Source: Pseudomonas mangrovi
GTDB taxonomy: Bacteria > Pseudomonadota > Gammaproteobacteria > Pseudomonadales > Pseudomonadaceae
DNA length: 64,000 nucleotides
NCBI RefSeq assembly: GCF_003052585.1
Contig: NZ_QASN01000017.1
Location: forward strand, 248,001-312,000
Reading direction: 5' to 3'
This document shows positions 56,111 through 64,000 of this stretch, piece by piece; within the stretch, counting starts at the first letter, position 1, and each line of letters starts with the position of its first letter. Under the pieces are notes generated by a model. It ran no database searches, was not told the DNA's origin, and saw only the letters and a list, made by a program, of their open reading frames with translations. The position numbers and the translations under genes are program-made.

Positions 56111-58297
56111 TCAGAGCGCCTCAAGCTTGGCGTACGCGAGCATCAGCCACTTGCTGCCTTCATCGAAGTTGACCTGGACCCGCGCCTGGGCACCGGAGCC
56201 TTCGAAGTTGAGAATGGCGCCCTCACCAAACAGCGGGTGGCGGACCATCTGTCCCAGGCGCAGGTCGGTATCCGGCACTGCGGCGGTGGCGAAGCTGGCG
56301 TGCAGCCCGCCGCGCGGCGCGGCGCCGCCGAACGGCTGGCGCACCGAGTTGGACAGGCGCACTTCCTCGATCAGCCCGGCGGGAATCTCGCGAACGAAGC
56401 GCGAGACCTTGTTGTAGGTCTCGCTGCCGTAGAGCCTGCGGGTCTCGGCGTAGCTCACCACCAGACGCTGCATGGCGCGGGTGATGCCGACGTAGGCCAG
56501 GCGCCGTTCTTCTTCCAGACGACCCGGCTCTTCCAGACTCATCTTGTGCGGGAACAGCCCTTCCTCCATGCCGACCAGGAACACCAGAGGAAACTCCAGG
56601 CCCTTGGCGCTGTGCAGGGTCATCAGCTGCACGCTGTCCTCGAAGGCATCGGCCTGGGTGTCGCCGGCCTCCAGCGAGGCGTGGCCGAGAAATGCCGACA
56701 GCGGCGTCTCGCCGTCTTCCAGCTCCTCGTTCTCGAAGGCACGCGCGGCACTGACCAGTTCCTCGAGGTTTTCCACCCGGGTCTGGCCCTTCTCGCCCTT
56801 CTCGTCACGGTGATAGGCCAGCAGGCCACTCTGCTCGACCACGGTCTGGGTCATCAGGTGCAGCTGCATTCCCTCGGTCTGCAGCGCCAGCCCGTCGATC
56901 AGCTCGACGAAGGCATTCAGCGCCCCGGCCGCACGCGCCGGCACCAGCTTGTTGCCGACCACCTGGTGCAGCGCCGCCCACATCGACAGGTCCTGGTCGC
57001 GGGCCAGCTGGCGCAGGGTCTCCAGGGTCTTCTCGCCGATGCCGCGCGCCGGCACGTTGATCACCCGCTCGAAGGCGGCATCGTTGTGCCGGCCATCGAT
57101 CAGGCGCAGGTAGGCCATGGCATTCTTGATCTCGGCGCGCTCGAAGAAGCGCTGGCCGCCGTAGATGCGGTAGGGAATCTTCTCGCGCAGCAGCGCCTCC
57201 TCCAGCACCCGCGACTGGGCGTTGGAGCGGTAGAGGATGGCGATCTCGCTGCGGGTCAGGCCGTCACGCAGGGCGCGTTCGATGCTCTCGACCACGTAGC
57301 GCGCCTCGTCGTGCTCGTTGAAGCCGGCGTACAGCGCGATGGCCTCGCCGTCGCCGCCGTCGGTCCACAGCTCCTTGCCCAGGCGCCCCTGGTTGTTGGC
57401 GATCAGCGCGTTGGCGGCCTTGAGGATGCTCGCCGTGGAGCGGTAGTTCTGCTCCAGGCGGATGGTCTGGGCGTCGGGGAAGTCGTCGCAGAACTGCTGG
57501 ATGTTCTCGATCTTCGCACCGCGCCAGCCGTAGATCGACTGATCGTCATCGCCCACCACCATCAGGCTCTCGCCGCCCTTGGCGAGCAGCCGCAGCCAGG
57601 CGTACTGCACGGCGTTGGTGTCCTGGAACTCGTCGACCAGCACGTGGCGGAAGCGCTGCTGGTAATGCGCCAGCAGGCCGGGCTGGTCGCGCCACAGATC
57701 CAGCGCGCGCAGCAGCAGTTCGGCGAAGTCGATCACCCCGGCGCGGGCGCAGGCCGCCTCGTAGGCTTCGTAGATGGCGCGCATGGTCTTGAGGAACAGA
57801 TCACCGCCGGGCTGGATGTGCTGCGGGCGCAGGCCCTCGTCCTTCTGCCCGTTGATGAACCATTGCGCCTGGCGCGCCGGCCACTGGTTGTCGTCCAGAC
57901 CGAGATCGCGGATCACCCGCTTGATCAACCGCTGCTGGTCATCGGAATCGAGAATCTGGAAGTTCTGCGCCAGCCCCGCCTCCTGCCAGTGCGCCCGCAA
58001 CAGGCGATGCGCCAGGCCGTGAAAGGTGCCGACCCACATGCCGGCCGGGTTGATCCCCATCAACTGCTCGATGCGCGCGCGCATCTCGGTAGCAGCCTTG
58101 TTGGTGAAGGTCACCGACAGCACCGAATAGGGCGAGGCGCCGTGCAGTTGGATGAGAAAGGCGATGCGGTGGACCAGCACGCGGGTCTTGCCGGAACCGG
58201 CGCCGGCCAGCACCAGCTGGCGGCCGAGTGGGGCGGCGACGGCCTGGCATTGGGCGTCGTTGAGGGAGGCGAGCAGGAGTTCGGGATCGTTTTGCAT
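56111..58297 (-). CDS. uvrD: DNA helicase II
   Basis: An SF1 3'-5' helicase acting in nucleotide excision and mismatch repair. The 728-residue protein has motif [20 protein letters not shown], Ia [100 protein letters not shown] and [21 protein letters not shown]. The C-terminal [19 protein letters not shown] is the UvrD-type Tudor-like tail. No LexA box was found upstream, unlike E. coli. Confidence 0.97.
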   Translation of the reverse strand: MQNDPELLLASLNDAQCQAVAAPLGRQLVLAGAGSGKTRVLVHRIAFLIQLHGASPYSVLSVTFTNKAATEMRARIEQLMGINPAGMWVGTFHGLAHRLLRAHWQEAGLAQNFQILDSDDQQRLIKRVIRDLGLDDNQWPARQAQWFINGQKDEGLRPQHIQPGGDLFLKTMRAIYEAYEAACARAGVIDFAELLLRALDLWRDQPGLLAHYQQRFRHVLVDEFQDTNAVQYAWLRLLAKGGESLMVVGDDDQSIYGWRGAKIENIQQFCDDFPDAQTIRLEQNYRSTASILKAANALIANNQGRLGKELWTDGGDGEAIALYAGFNEHDEARYVVESIERALRDGLTRSEIAILYRSNAQSRVLEEALLREKIPYRIYGGQRFFERAEIKNAMAYLRLIDGRHNDAAFERVINVPARGIGEKTLETLRQLARDQDLSMWAALHQVVGNKLVPARAAGALNAFVELIDGLALQTEGMQLHLMTQTVVEQSGLLAYHRDEKGEKGQTRVENLEELVSAARAFENEELEDGETPLSAFLGHASLEAGDTQADAFEDSVQLMTLHSAKGLEFPLVFLVGMEEGLFPHKMSLEEPGRLEEERRLAYVGITRAMQRLVVSYAETRRLYGSETYNKVSRFVREIPAGLIEEVRLSNSVRQPFGGAAPRGGLHASFATAAVPDTDLRLGQMVRHPLFGEGAILNFEGSGAQARVQVNFDEGSKWLMLAYAKLEAL

Positions 58298-58455
58298 CGC
58301 GGCATTCTACGGGGCGGGCCGGCGCAGCGGCAAACCAGCCCGACGGCAGCCGTGCAGCTCGTCCGAGAGGTGACTGGCAATTCGCCATTCGGCCTTGGGC
58401 GATGCGTCTAGCTCGGGTATGCTCGGCCCAAGGTCCACCATTACAAGAACAGCCA

Positions 58456-61320
58456 GTGACCGCTCCGACTCCCCTTCATAGCGCCGCCGAAACGCGCCGC
58501 AACCTGCAGCAGCGCCACGCCACCGAACTGGCTGCGGAGCGCACTCGCCTGCTCTATCAGGGGTCGCGCATGCCGACCCTGCTGATGCTGTTTACCGGCC
58601 TGATCTGCGCCGGCCTGCTCTGGGACCTCACCGATACCCTGCTGCTGACCGGCTGGCTGATCTGGCTGGTGCTACTCGCCGTATTGCGCCTGATCCAGGT
58701 CGCCGCCTTCCATCGCGCGCTACCGTCGCGCCAGGCCAAGCCCTACTGGCGCCAGACGTTTCTCATCGGTGCCGCCGCCTCCGGAGCGACCCTGGCGGCG
58801 GTGAGCATCTGGCTGGTGCCGGCAGACGCCTTCTTTCTGCAGACGCTGATCTTCGGCGTGATCGCCGCCACCATCATCTCCGCCTGCGTCGCCTATGCCG
58901 TGAGCATCCAGGCCTTTCTCGCCTTCGCCCTGCCCTGCCTGCTGCCGTCGTCGTTCGTGCTGCTGGCCAGTGATAGCGAGCTTCAGCGTGGCTGGGGCCT
59001 GCTGGCGCTGATCATGCTGCTCAGCCTGCCGCTGGTGGCCTGGCAGGTAAACCGGCTGATCCTGCGCAGCCTGTTGCGACGTTTCGAGAACCAGGCACTG
59101 ATCGAAAGCCTGGCGCAGGCCAAGAGCCGCGCCGAAGGCCTCAATCAGGAACTGGCGCGCGAAGTCGAACAGCGCCGTCGTGCCGAGCGCAACCTGCGCC
59201 AGGCGCACGATCAGCTCGAGCTGCGAGTAGACGAGCGCACCCGCGAACTGGACGAAACCAGCCACGCCCTGAGCAAGAGCCAGACCCGCCTGGCGATGGC
59301 GCTGGAGGCCAGCGGTCTGGGCCTGTGGGACTGGAACCTGCAGACCGACGAGGTTCATCACACCCAGGTGCGCGAGATCTTCGGCATCGAGCCGGAGGAC
59401 GTGAAGACCACCCTGCGCGATTTGCGCCCTCGCCTGCATCCCGCCGATGTCCCCGTGCTGCGCGAGGCGATGCTGGCGCATTTCCGCGGCGAAGCGGACG
59501 GCTACGTGGTGGAATACCGGGTGAAACACGCCAACGGCTCCTACGTCTGGATCGAGGACCGCGGGCGCGCCGTGTCGCGCGACGAGAGCGGTCGCGTGCT
59601 GCGCATGGTCGGCACCCGCCGCAACATCGGCGCGCTGAAGAGTCGCGAGGAAGAGCAGCGCCTGGCCGCCACCGTGTTCGAGGCAGCCAGCGAAGGGATC
59701 GTCATCCTCGATCCGAACTACCGCATCCTGGCGGTCAACGATGCCTTCAGCCAGGTCACCGGCTACCGCCGCGAAGAAGCGCTCGGGCAGGCGGTGCTGC
59801 AGCTGGTCAGCGACCCCGAGGCACGCCGCCATTACCAGCAGATGCGCCAGGAGCTGGAGCAGCACGGACAGTGGAGCGGCGAACTGGTCGAGCGGCGCAA
59901 GAGCGGCGAGCTCTTCCCGCAACTGCTGCAGATCAAACTGGTCCGCGACGGCCAGGGCCATGCCAGCCATATCGTCTGCTTCCTCGCCGACCTCTCGCTA
60001 CGCCGCGAGGCGGAAGAGCGCATGCGTTATCTGGCGCAGTACGACGAGCTGACCGGGCTGGCCAACCGCAGCCTGTTCAAGGAACGCCTGCACGAGGCCG
60101 CCCAGCGCTCGCGGCAGAGCGGGCGCAGCCTGGCACTGCTGCATATCGACCTGGACCGTTTCAAATTGCTCAATGACAGCCTCGGCCATGAAGTCGCCGA
60201 CCAGCTCCTGCAGCAGATGGCCCGCCGGCTGACCCAGGCGGTACCCGAGGCGGACACCATCTCCCGCCTGTCCAGCGACGAGTTCGCCGTGGTCGTGGAC
60301 TCCTACAGCAACCTGTCGAGCCTGGCGCGCATGGCCAATCGCCTGCTCGGCAAGCTGCGCCAGCCGCTGGAGGTCGCTGGCCACGAGCTGATGATGAGCG
60401 CCTCGATCGGCATCAGCCTGCTGCCGGACAACGCCCGCGAACTGCAGGCGCTGATCAGCCAGGCGAACATGGCGATGCAGCATGCCAAGCACCTGGGCGG
60501 AGACACCTTCCAGTTCTTCACCGACAACCTGCAGTCCGCCACCATCGAACGCCTGCAACTGGAAACCCAGCTGCGCAAGGGCATCACCGAGGGCCAGCTG
60601 GAGGTCTACTACCAGCCCAAGCTCAACCTGGCCAATGACTGTCTCGACGCCGCTGAAGCGCTGGTGCGCTGGAACCACCCGCAGCTCGGGCTGGTGGCGC
60701 CGGCCCAGTTCATCGGCCTGGCCGAGGAAACCGGGCTGATCGGCGCCATCGGCGAGTTCGTCCTGCGCCAGGCCTGCCGCCAGGCACGCCAGTGGCAGCT
60801 CGATGGCCTTGCGGAGCTGAGCGTGTCGGTCAACCTGTCGGTGCACCAGCTGCGCCAGGGCAACCTCTCCAGCCTGGTGCGCCAGGTGCTCGAGGAAACC
60901 GGCCTGGAGGCACGCCTTCTGGAACTGGAGCTGACCGAGAGCCAGCTGCTGGACAACGTCGACAACGTCATCGATACCTTCCGCCAACTGGACGAGCTGG
61001 GCGTGCGCCTGGCCATCGACGACTTCGGCACCGGCTTTTCCTCGCTCAGCTACCTCAAGCGTTTCCCGGTCGACTGCGTGAAGATCGACCAGTCGTTCAT
61101 TCGCGAGCTGCCGGACAACAGCGACGATGCCGCCATCACCCGCGCGATCATCGCCCTGGCCCACAGCCTGGAACTGCAGGTGGTGGCCGAAGGCGTGGAA
61201 ACCCAGGAACAGATGGACTTCCTCAAGGCCCAGCGCTGCGACGCCATCCAGGGTTATCTGATCAGTCGCCCTGTCCCCGCCGAACACTTCGCGCAGATGC
61301 TGCGTGATCATCAGGACTGA
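58456..61320 (+). CDS. membrane PAS-GGDEF-EAL protein with degenerate GGDEF
   Basis: A 954-residue signalling protein. Order: an N-terminal membrane region of about five helices ([19 protein letters not shown] through [14 protein letters not shown]), a coiled coil ([20 protein letters not shown]), two PAS domains ([37 protein letters not shown]), a GGDEF domain ([17 protein letters not shown]) and an EAL domain. The GGDEF signature is SSDEF, so cyclase activity is unlikely. The EAL site is intact ([46 protein letters not shown]), so it probably degrades cyclic di-GMP. The start GTG 58456 is preferred over an upstream in-frame start. Equivalent to the gene next to uvrD in P. aeruginosa. Confidence 0.93.
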   Translation: MTAPTPLHSAAETRRNLQQRHATELAAERTRLLYQGSRMPTLLMLFTGLICAGLLWDLTDTLLLTGWLIWLVLLAVLRLIQVAAFHRALPSRQAKPYWRQTFLIGAAASGATLAAVSIWLVPADAFFLQTLIFGVIAATIISACVAYAVSIQAFLAFALPCLLPSSFVLLASDSELQRGWGLLALIMLLSLPLVAWQVNRLILRSLLRRFENQALIESLAQAKSRAEGLNQELAREVEQRRRAERNLRQAHDQLELRVDERTRELDETSHALSKSQTRLAMALEASGLGLWDWNLQTDEVHHTQVREIFGIEPEDVKTTLRDLRPRLHPADVPVLREAMLAHFRGEADGYVVEYRVKHANGSYVWIEDRGRAVSRDESGRVLRMVGTRRNIGALKSREEEQRLAATVFEAASEGIVILDPNYRILAVNDAFSQVTGYRREEALGQAVLQLVSDPEARRHYQQMRQELEQHGQWSGELVERRKSGELFPQLLQIKLVRDGQGHASHIVCFLADLSLRREAEERMRYLAQYDELTGLANRSLFKERLHEAAQRSRQSGRSLALLHIDLDRFKLLNDSLGHEVADQLLQQMARRLTQAVPEADTISRLSSDEFAVVVDSYSNLSSLARMANRLLGKLRQPLEVAGHELMMSASIGISLLPDNARELQALISQANMAMQHAKHLGGDTFQFFTDNLQSATIERLQLETQLRKGITEGQLEVYYQPKLNLANDCLDAAEALVRWNHPQLGLVAPAQFIGLAEETGLIGAIGEFVLRQACRQARQWQLDGLAELSVSVNLSVHQLRQGNLSSLVRQVLEETGLEARLLELELTESQLLDNVDNVIDTFRQLDELGVRLAIDDFGTGFSSLSYLKRFPVDCVKIDQSFIRELPDNSDDAAITRAIIALAHSLELQVVAEGVETQEQMDFLKAQRCDAIQGYLISRPVPAEHFAQMLRDHQD

Positions 61321-61334
61321 GCTTCACCGTTAGA

Positions 61335-61491
61335 GGCTCTTCCCTCTTTCTTCCGGGAAAGGGTGCCGAAGGCGGGAGAGGGATTTCTCAGGCGACTCGC
61401 TGCCGCCGCAAACCAGGCAACGCCAGGCATCCTGCGGCGCCAGCCCTCCCTCATCTGGCGCTGCGCGCCACCTTCTCCCGGCGGGAGAAGC
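61335..61491. repeat. dispersed palindromic repeat, both submotifs
   Basis: The left part (61335-61425) is the reverse complement of the first submotif at 20471-20540 (CTCGCTGCC, GGGTGCCGAAGGCGGGAGAG). The right part (61444-61491) is CCCTCCCTCATCTGGCGC then a CTTCTCCCGGCGGGAGAAG hairpin, the second submotif. It fills the gap between two convergent genes and may terminate both. Confidence 0.75.
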
Positions 61492-61505
61492 AAGGCGGCG
61501 TCCGC

Positions 61506-62861
61506 TCAGCCGCGGGTGGTTGCGCCGTCCAGCTCGCGCATCAGCAGGGCGTACTGCAGGTCGACCGATTCAGGTACCGGCAGGTAGAGCGTATGGCCGT
61601 CACCGGGAGCCACCTCGACCGCTTCGCCGCTGCGCTTGCGCAGGTCCTCGAGGCGGAAGTTGAGGTTGCCCTGCGGGGTCATCAGCTCCAGGCGGTCGCC
61701 GACGGCGAAGCGGTTCTTCACCTTGACCTCGGCCAGTTCGCCGATGCGCTCGCCGGTCAGCTCGCCGACGAACTGCTGGCGCTCGGACAGGGAGAAGCCG
61801 CGCTCGTAGTTCTGGTACTCGTCGTGCACGTGGCGCCGCAGGAAGCCCTCGGTGTAGCCGCGGTGCGCCAGCGACTCCAGGGTATCCATCAGGCTTCTGT
61901 CGAACGGCCGGCTGGCCACGGCATCGTCGATCGCCTTGCGGTAGACCTGCGCGGTGCGCGCCACGTAGTAGTGGCTTTTGGTGCGGCCCTCGATCTTCAG
62001 CGAGTGCACGCCCATCTGCACCAGCCGCTCGACGTGCTGCACCGCGCGCAGATCCTTGGAATTCATGATGTAGGTGCCGTGCTCGTCCTCGAAGGCCTCC
62101 ATCAGCTCGCCGGGACGGTTGCTCTCCTCGAGCAGGAACACCTGGTCGGTGGGAGCACCCGCCCCCAGCGTCGGTTCGATCTGCTGCAACGGGATCGGCT
62201 GGTACTGCTGGACGATGTTGCCCAACTCGTCTTCCTTGCCCTCGTGGGCCTTGTATTCCCAGCGGCAGGCATTGGTGCAGGTGCCCTGGTTGGGGTCGCG
62301 CTTGTTGATGTAGCCGGACAGCAGGCAGCGGCCGGAATAGGCCATGCACAGCGCGCCGTGGACGAACACCTCCAGCTCCATGCCCGGCACCTGCTCGCGG
62401 ATCTCGCCGATCTCCTCCAGCGACAGCTCGCGCGACAGGATCACCCGGCTCACGCCCTGGCTTTCCCAGAACTTCACCGTCGCCCAGTTGACCGCGTTGG
62501 CCTGCACCGAGAGGTGAATGGTCTGCTGCGGGAAGTGCTGGCGCACCAGCATGATCAGCCCCGGGTCGGACATGATCAGCGCATCCGGTCCCATCGCCAC
62601 CACCGGCTCGAGGTCCTTGATGAAGGTCTTCAGCTTGGCGTTGTGCGGGGCGATGTTGACCACCACGTAGAACTGCTTGCCCTGGGCGTGTGCCTCCTGG
62701 ATGCCGAGCGCCAGGTTGGCGTGGTCGAACTCGTTGTTGCGCACCCGCAGGCTGTAGCGCGGCTGCCCGGCGTAGACCGCGTCGGCGCCGTAGGCGAAGG
62801 CATAGCGCATGGACTTGAGCGTGCCGGCGGGCGACAGCAGTTCGGGACGGAAGGTGCTCAT
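61506..62861 (-). CDS. trhP: TrhP (YegQ), U32 family tRNA hydroxylation protein
   Basis: A 451-residue U32 protein required with prephenate for forming 5-hydroxyuridine at tRNA wobble positions. Markers: LLSPAGTLKSMRYAFAYGA, ADAVYAGQPRYSLRVRNN, the U32 signature EVFVHGALCMAYSGRCLLSG, the cysteine cluster NQGTCTNACRWEYKAHEG and SLKIEGRTKSHYYVARTAQ, then the C-terminal beta domain (FAVGDRLELMTPQGNLNF). It is the third U32 protein in this window beside UbiU and UbiV. ATG 62861 is used. Confidence 0.93.
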   Translation of the reverse strand: MSTFRPELLSPAGTLKSMRYAFAYGADAVYAGQPRYSLRVRNNEFDHANLALGIQEAHAQGKQFYVVVNIAPHNAKLKTFIKDLEPVVAMGPDALIMSDPGLIMLVRQHFPQQTIHLSVQANAVNWATVKFWESQGVSRVILSRELSLEEIGEIREQVPGMELEVFVHGALCMAYSGRCLLSGYINKRDPNQGTCTNACRWEYKAHEGKEDELGNIVQQYQPIPLQQIEPTLGAGAPTDQVFLLEESNRPGELMEAFEDEHGTYIMNSKDLRAVQHVERLVQMGVHSLKIEGRTKSHYYVARTAQVYRKAIDDAVASRPFDRSLMDTLESLAHRGYTEGFLRRHVHDEYQNYERGFSLSERQQFVGELTGERIGELAEVKVKNRFAVGDRLELMTPQGNLNFRLEDLRKRSGEAVEVAPGDGHTLYLPVPESVDLQYALLMRELDGATTRG

Positions 62862-62992
62862 GGCGAAGGGCTCTGGTATTGCGAGGGGCGCGATTCTACT
62901 GCTTTTGCACAGTTTTTGAGCAACTCGCGCCCAACCGTTCAGGCCCTGAGATTCGATACATGTTCGAGCCCCCGCGCAGCCGGACCCCGCCG

Positions 62993-64000
62993 CTACACCC
63001 TGATCAACTCCCGCGCCGCACTCGGCGACAGGCCGGTCCAGCGTTTGAACGAGCGGCGGAAGTTGGTGGCGTCGTGGAAGCGCAGGTGGCTGGCGACCTG
63101 GTCATTGCCGAAGCCGTGCACCTGGTAGAGGTAGAGGGCGACGTCCAGGCGCACCCGGTCGAGCTGTTCCTGGTAGCTGCTCTGGTGTTTCTTCAACTTG
63201 CGCTTGAGGGTCGCCGGGCTCATGCCGAAGGCCTCGGCGGCGCGCTCCAGGCTCGGAGCCTCGCGTACGTGGCGCAGCAGCCAGCGGTTCAGGCAGTCGA
63301 GCAGTCCGGCCGGACCTTCCAGCGCGCACAGCGCCTCGCGCGCCTGGCGCGCAGCGACCGCTGCGGAGGTCTGTGCCGCCTGGGGCCAGGGCCGGGTCAG
63401 GTATTCGCGTGGCAGACGCAGCAGATCGCAGGGGCCGGCGAAGTGCAGGTCTTCGCCCAGGTGTACCCAGTACTGCTCGATCTGCCGCGGCCGCGCCCGA
63501 CGCAGGTGGAAGCGCCAGGGCAGGTGCTCACCGCCCAGGCGTCGGCTCATCGCCACCACCGCCGCCATGCTGGCTTCGAGCAGGAAGTCGAGCTGCTCGC
63601 CGGCGCCACAGGCGTCATGCCAGCTCAGGTAGGCGTAGTCGGCATCCATTACCAGGCGCGGGGCAAGTAGCGGAGTGAGTAGCGCGCGCAACTCCACCAG
63701 CAGCGCCAGCGCTTCGCCCAGATTGGCGGCCAGCGCCAGCGCCTGGCTGGCCGCGCCCTGGTGGCCGGGCAGCAGGCGCTGACCAAAGAGGAACGCCGAA
63801 TCGTCGGCATCCAGCAACTGGCGGGCGTTGCCGATGAGCCGTAGGTACTGCTCGGGGCTGATGCGCAGCTGGCCGGCGAGGATGTCCTCATGAAACACGC
63901 CGACCCCACGCAGCAGCTTGTGGCTGTTGATACCCCGCCCCAGACACAGGTCGATCAGTACCGCCGGCTGCTGATGCGCGGCGATCAGCCGGCTGTCGCG
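62993..64000 (-). CDS. AraC-family transcriptional regulator (5' end beyond window)
   Basis: At least 336 codons of an AraC/XylS regulator; the frame is open to the right edge, so the start lies outside. The N-terminal part is an arabinose-binding-like sensor domain of the type found in OruR/SphR-like regulators (LCLGRGINSHKLLRGVGVFH, LLGNARQ-like FLFGQRLLPGHQG). The C-terminal 100 residues are the AraC DNA-binding domain: SLERAAEAFGMSPATLKRKL, YQEQLDRVRLDVALYLYQ, FHDATNFRRSFKRWTGLSPS. The effector is unknown. Between it and trhP lie 131 bp with no gene. Confidence 0.85.
   Translation of the reverse strand, partial: RDSRLIAAHQQPAVLIDLCLGRGINSHKLLRGVGVFHEDILAGQLRISPEQYLRLIGNARQLLDADDSAFLFGQRLLPGHQGAASQALALAANLGEALALLVELRALLTPLLAPRLVMDADYAYLSWHDACGAGEQLDFLLEASMAAVVAMSRRLGGEHLPWRFHLRRARPRQIEQYWVHLGEDLHFAGPCDLLRLPREYLTRPWPQAAQTSAAVAARQAREALCALEGPAGLLDCLNRWLLRHVREAPSLERAAEAFGMSPATLKRKLKKHQSSYQEQLDRVRLDVALYLYQVHGFGNDQVASHLRFHDATNFRRSFKRWTGLSPSAARELIRV

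Noticed and set aside
56237..58411. 724-codon plus-strand frame
   Set aside because: Antisense to uvrD, whose helicase motifs are complete.
58298..58455. LexA box in front of uvrD
   Set aside because: I looked for CTGT-N8-ACAG and found none in the gap, so SOS control of uvrD, known in E. coli, is not supported here.

Overview
The window is about 64 kb of GC-rich gammaproteobacterial chromosome and clearly comes from a Pseudomonas. Several blocks match Pseudomonas aeruginosa PAO1 gene order as I remember it: polA / DUF2782 / thrB / znuA-zur-znuC-znuB / lipoprotein / metNIQ; the aa3 oxidase block from sco to coxB; ubiT-ubiV-ubiU-moeA-moaB-moaC; folE2, dksA2 and cobW-family zinc genes; and uvrD / GGDEF-EAL protein / U32 protein. 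In PAO1 these blocks lie far apart, so this chromosome is rearranged relative to PAO1. A denitrifier of the mendocina/stutzeri type is plausible, but the species cannot be fixed from the sequence alone.

Layout. 1-2798: polA, complete except for its last two codons. 2871-4156: DUF2782 protein and homoserine kinase. 4170-7233: high-affinity zinc uptake, with znuA divergent from zur-znuC-znuB around a Zur box. 7271-10675: a lipoprotein and a methionine-type ABC importer. 10683-19100: aa3-type cytochrome c oxidase (coxB, coxA, ctaG, coxC) and its assembly genes (surf1, ctaA, cyoE, sco), nearly all on the minus strand. 20826-21890: a radical SAM gene with a near-perfect LexA box. 21958-26839: oxygen-independent ubiquinone hydroxylation genes ubiU-ubiV-ubiT behind an Anr/Dnr-type box, followed by molybdenum cofactor genes moeA, moaB and moaC. 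27017-30634: nirJ-nirE-nirN for heme d1. 30741-32647: a hydrolase and small envelope proteins. 32841-37852: a zinc-starvation locus (folE2, dksA2, zigA, DUF1826, a second cobW gene) with a second Zur box and the remnant of an ABC transporter gene. 37933-43455: hydrolases and a short AT-richer stretch of small lipoproteins. 43716-50504: mixed metabolic and unknown genes, including a gamma-glutamylpolyamine synthetase/aminotransferase pair. 50504-53698: a large autotransporter coupled to a lipoprotein hydrolase. 53869-64000: Tim44-like protein, TRAP solute-binding protein, uvrD, a GGDEF-EAL protein, trhP, and an AraC-family regulator cut by the window edge.

Three physiological themes link the genes. 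(1) Zinc economy: two Zur boxes control uptake (ZnuABC) and a zinc-sparing set (FolE2, DksA2, ZigA). (2) Low-oxygen respiration: UbiUVT, molybdenum cofactor genes and heme d1 genes, with Anr/Dnr-like boxes, next to the aerobic aa3 oxidase block. (3) A SOS-regulated radical SAM protein. Two families of dispersed palindromic repeats fill most of the larger intergenic gaps, and one copy sits exactly where the ABC transporter gene is cut off. No tRNA, rRNA, CRISPR array, complete insertion sequence or prophage was seen.
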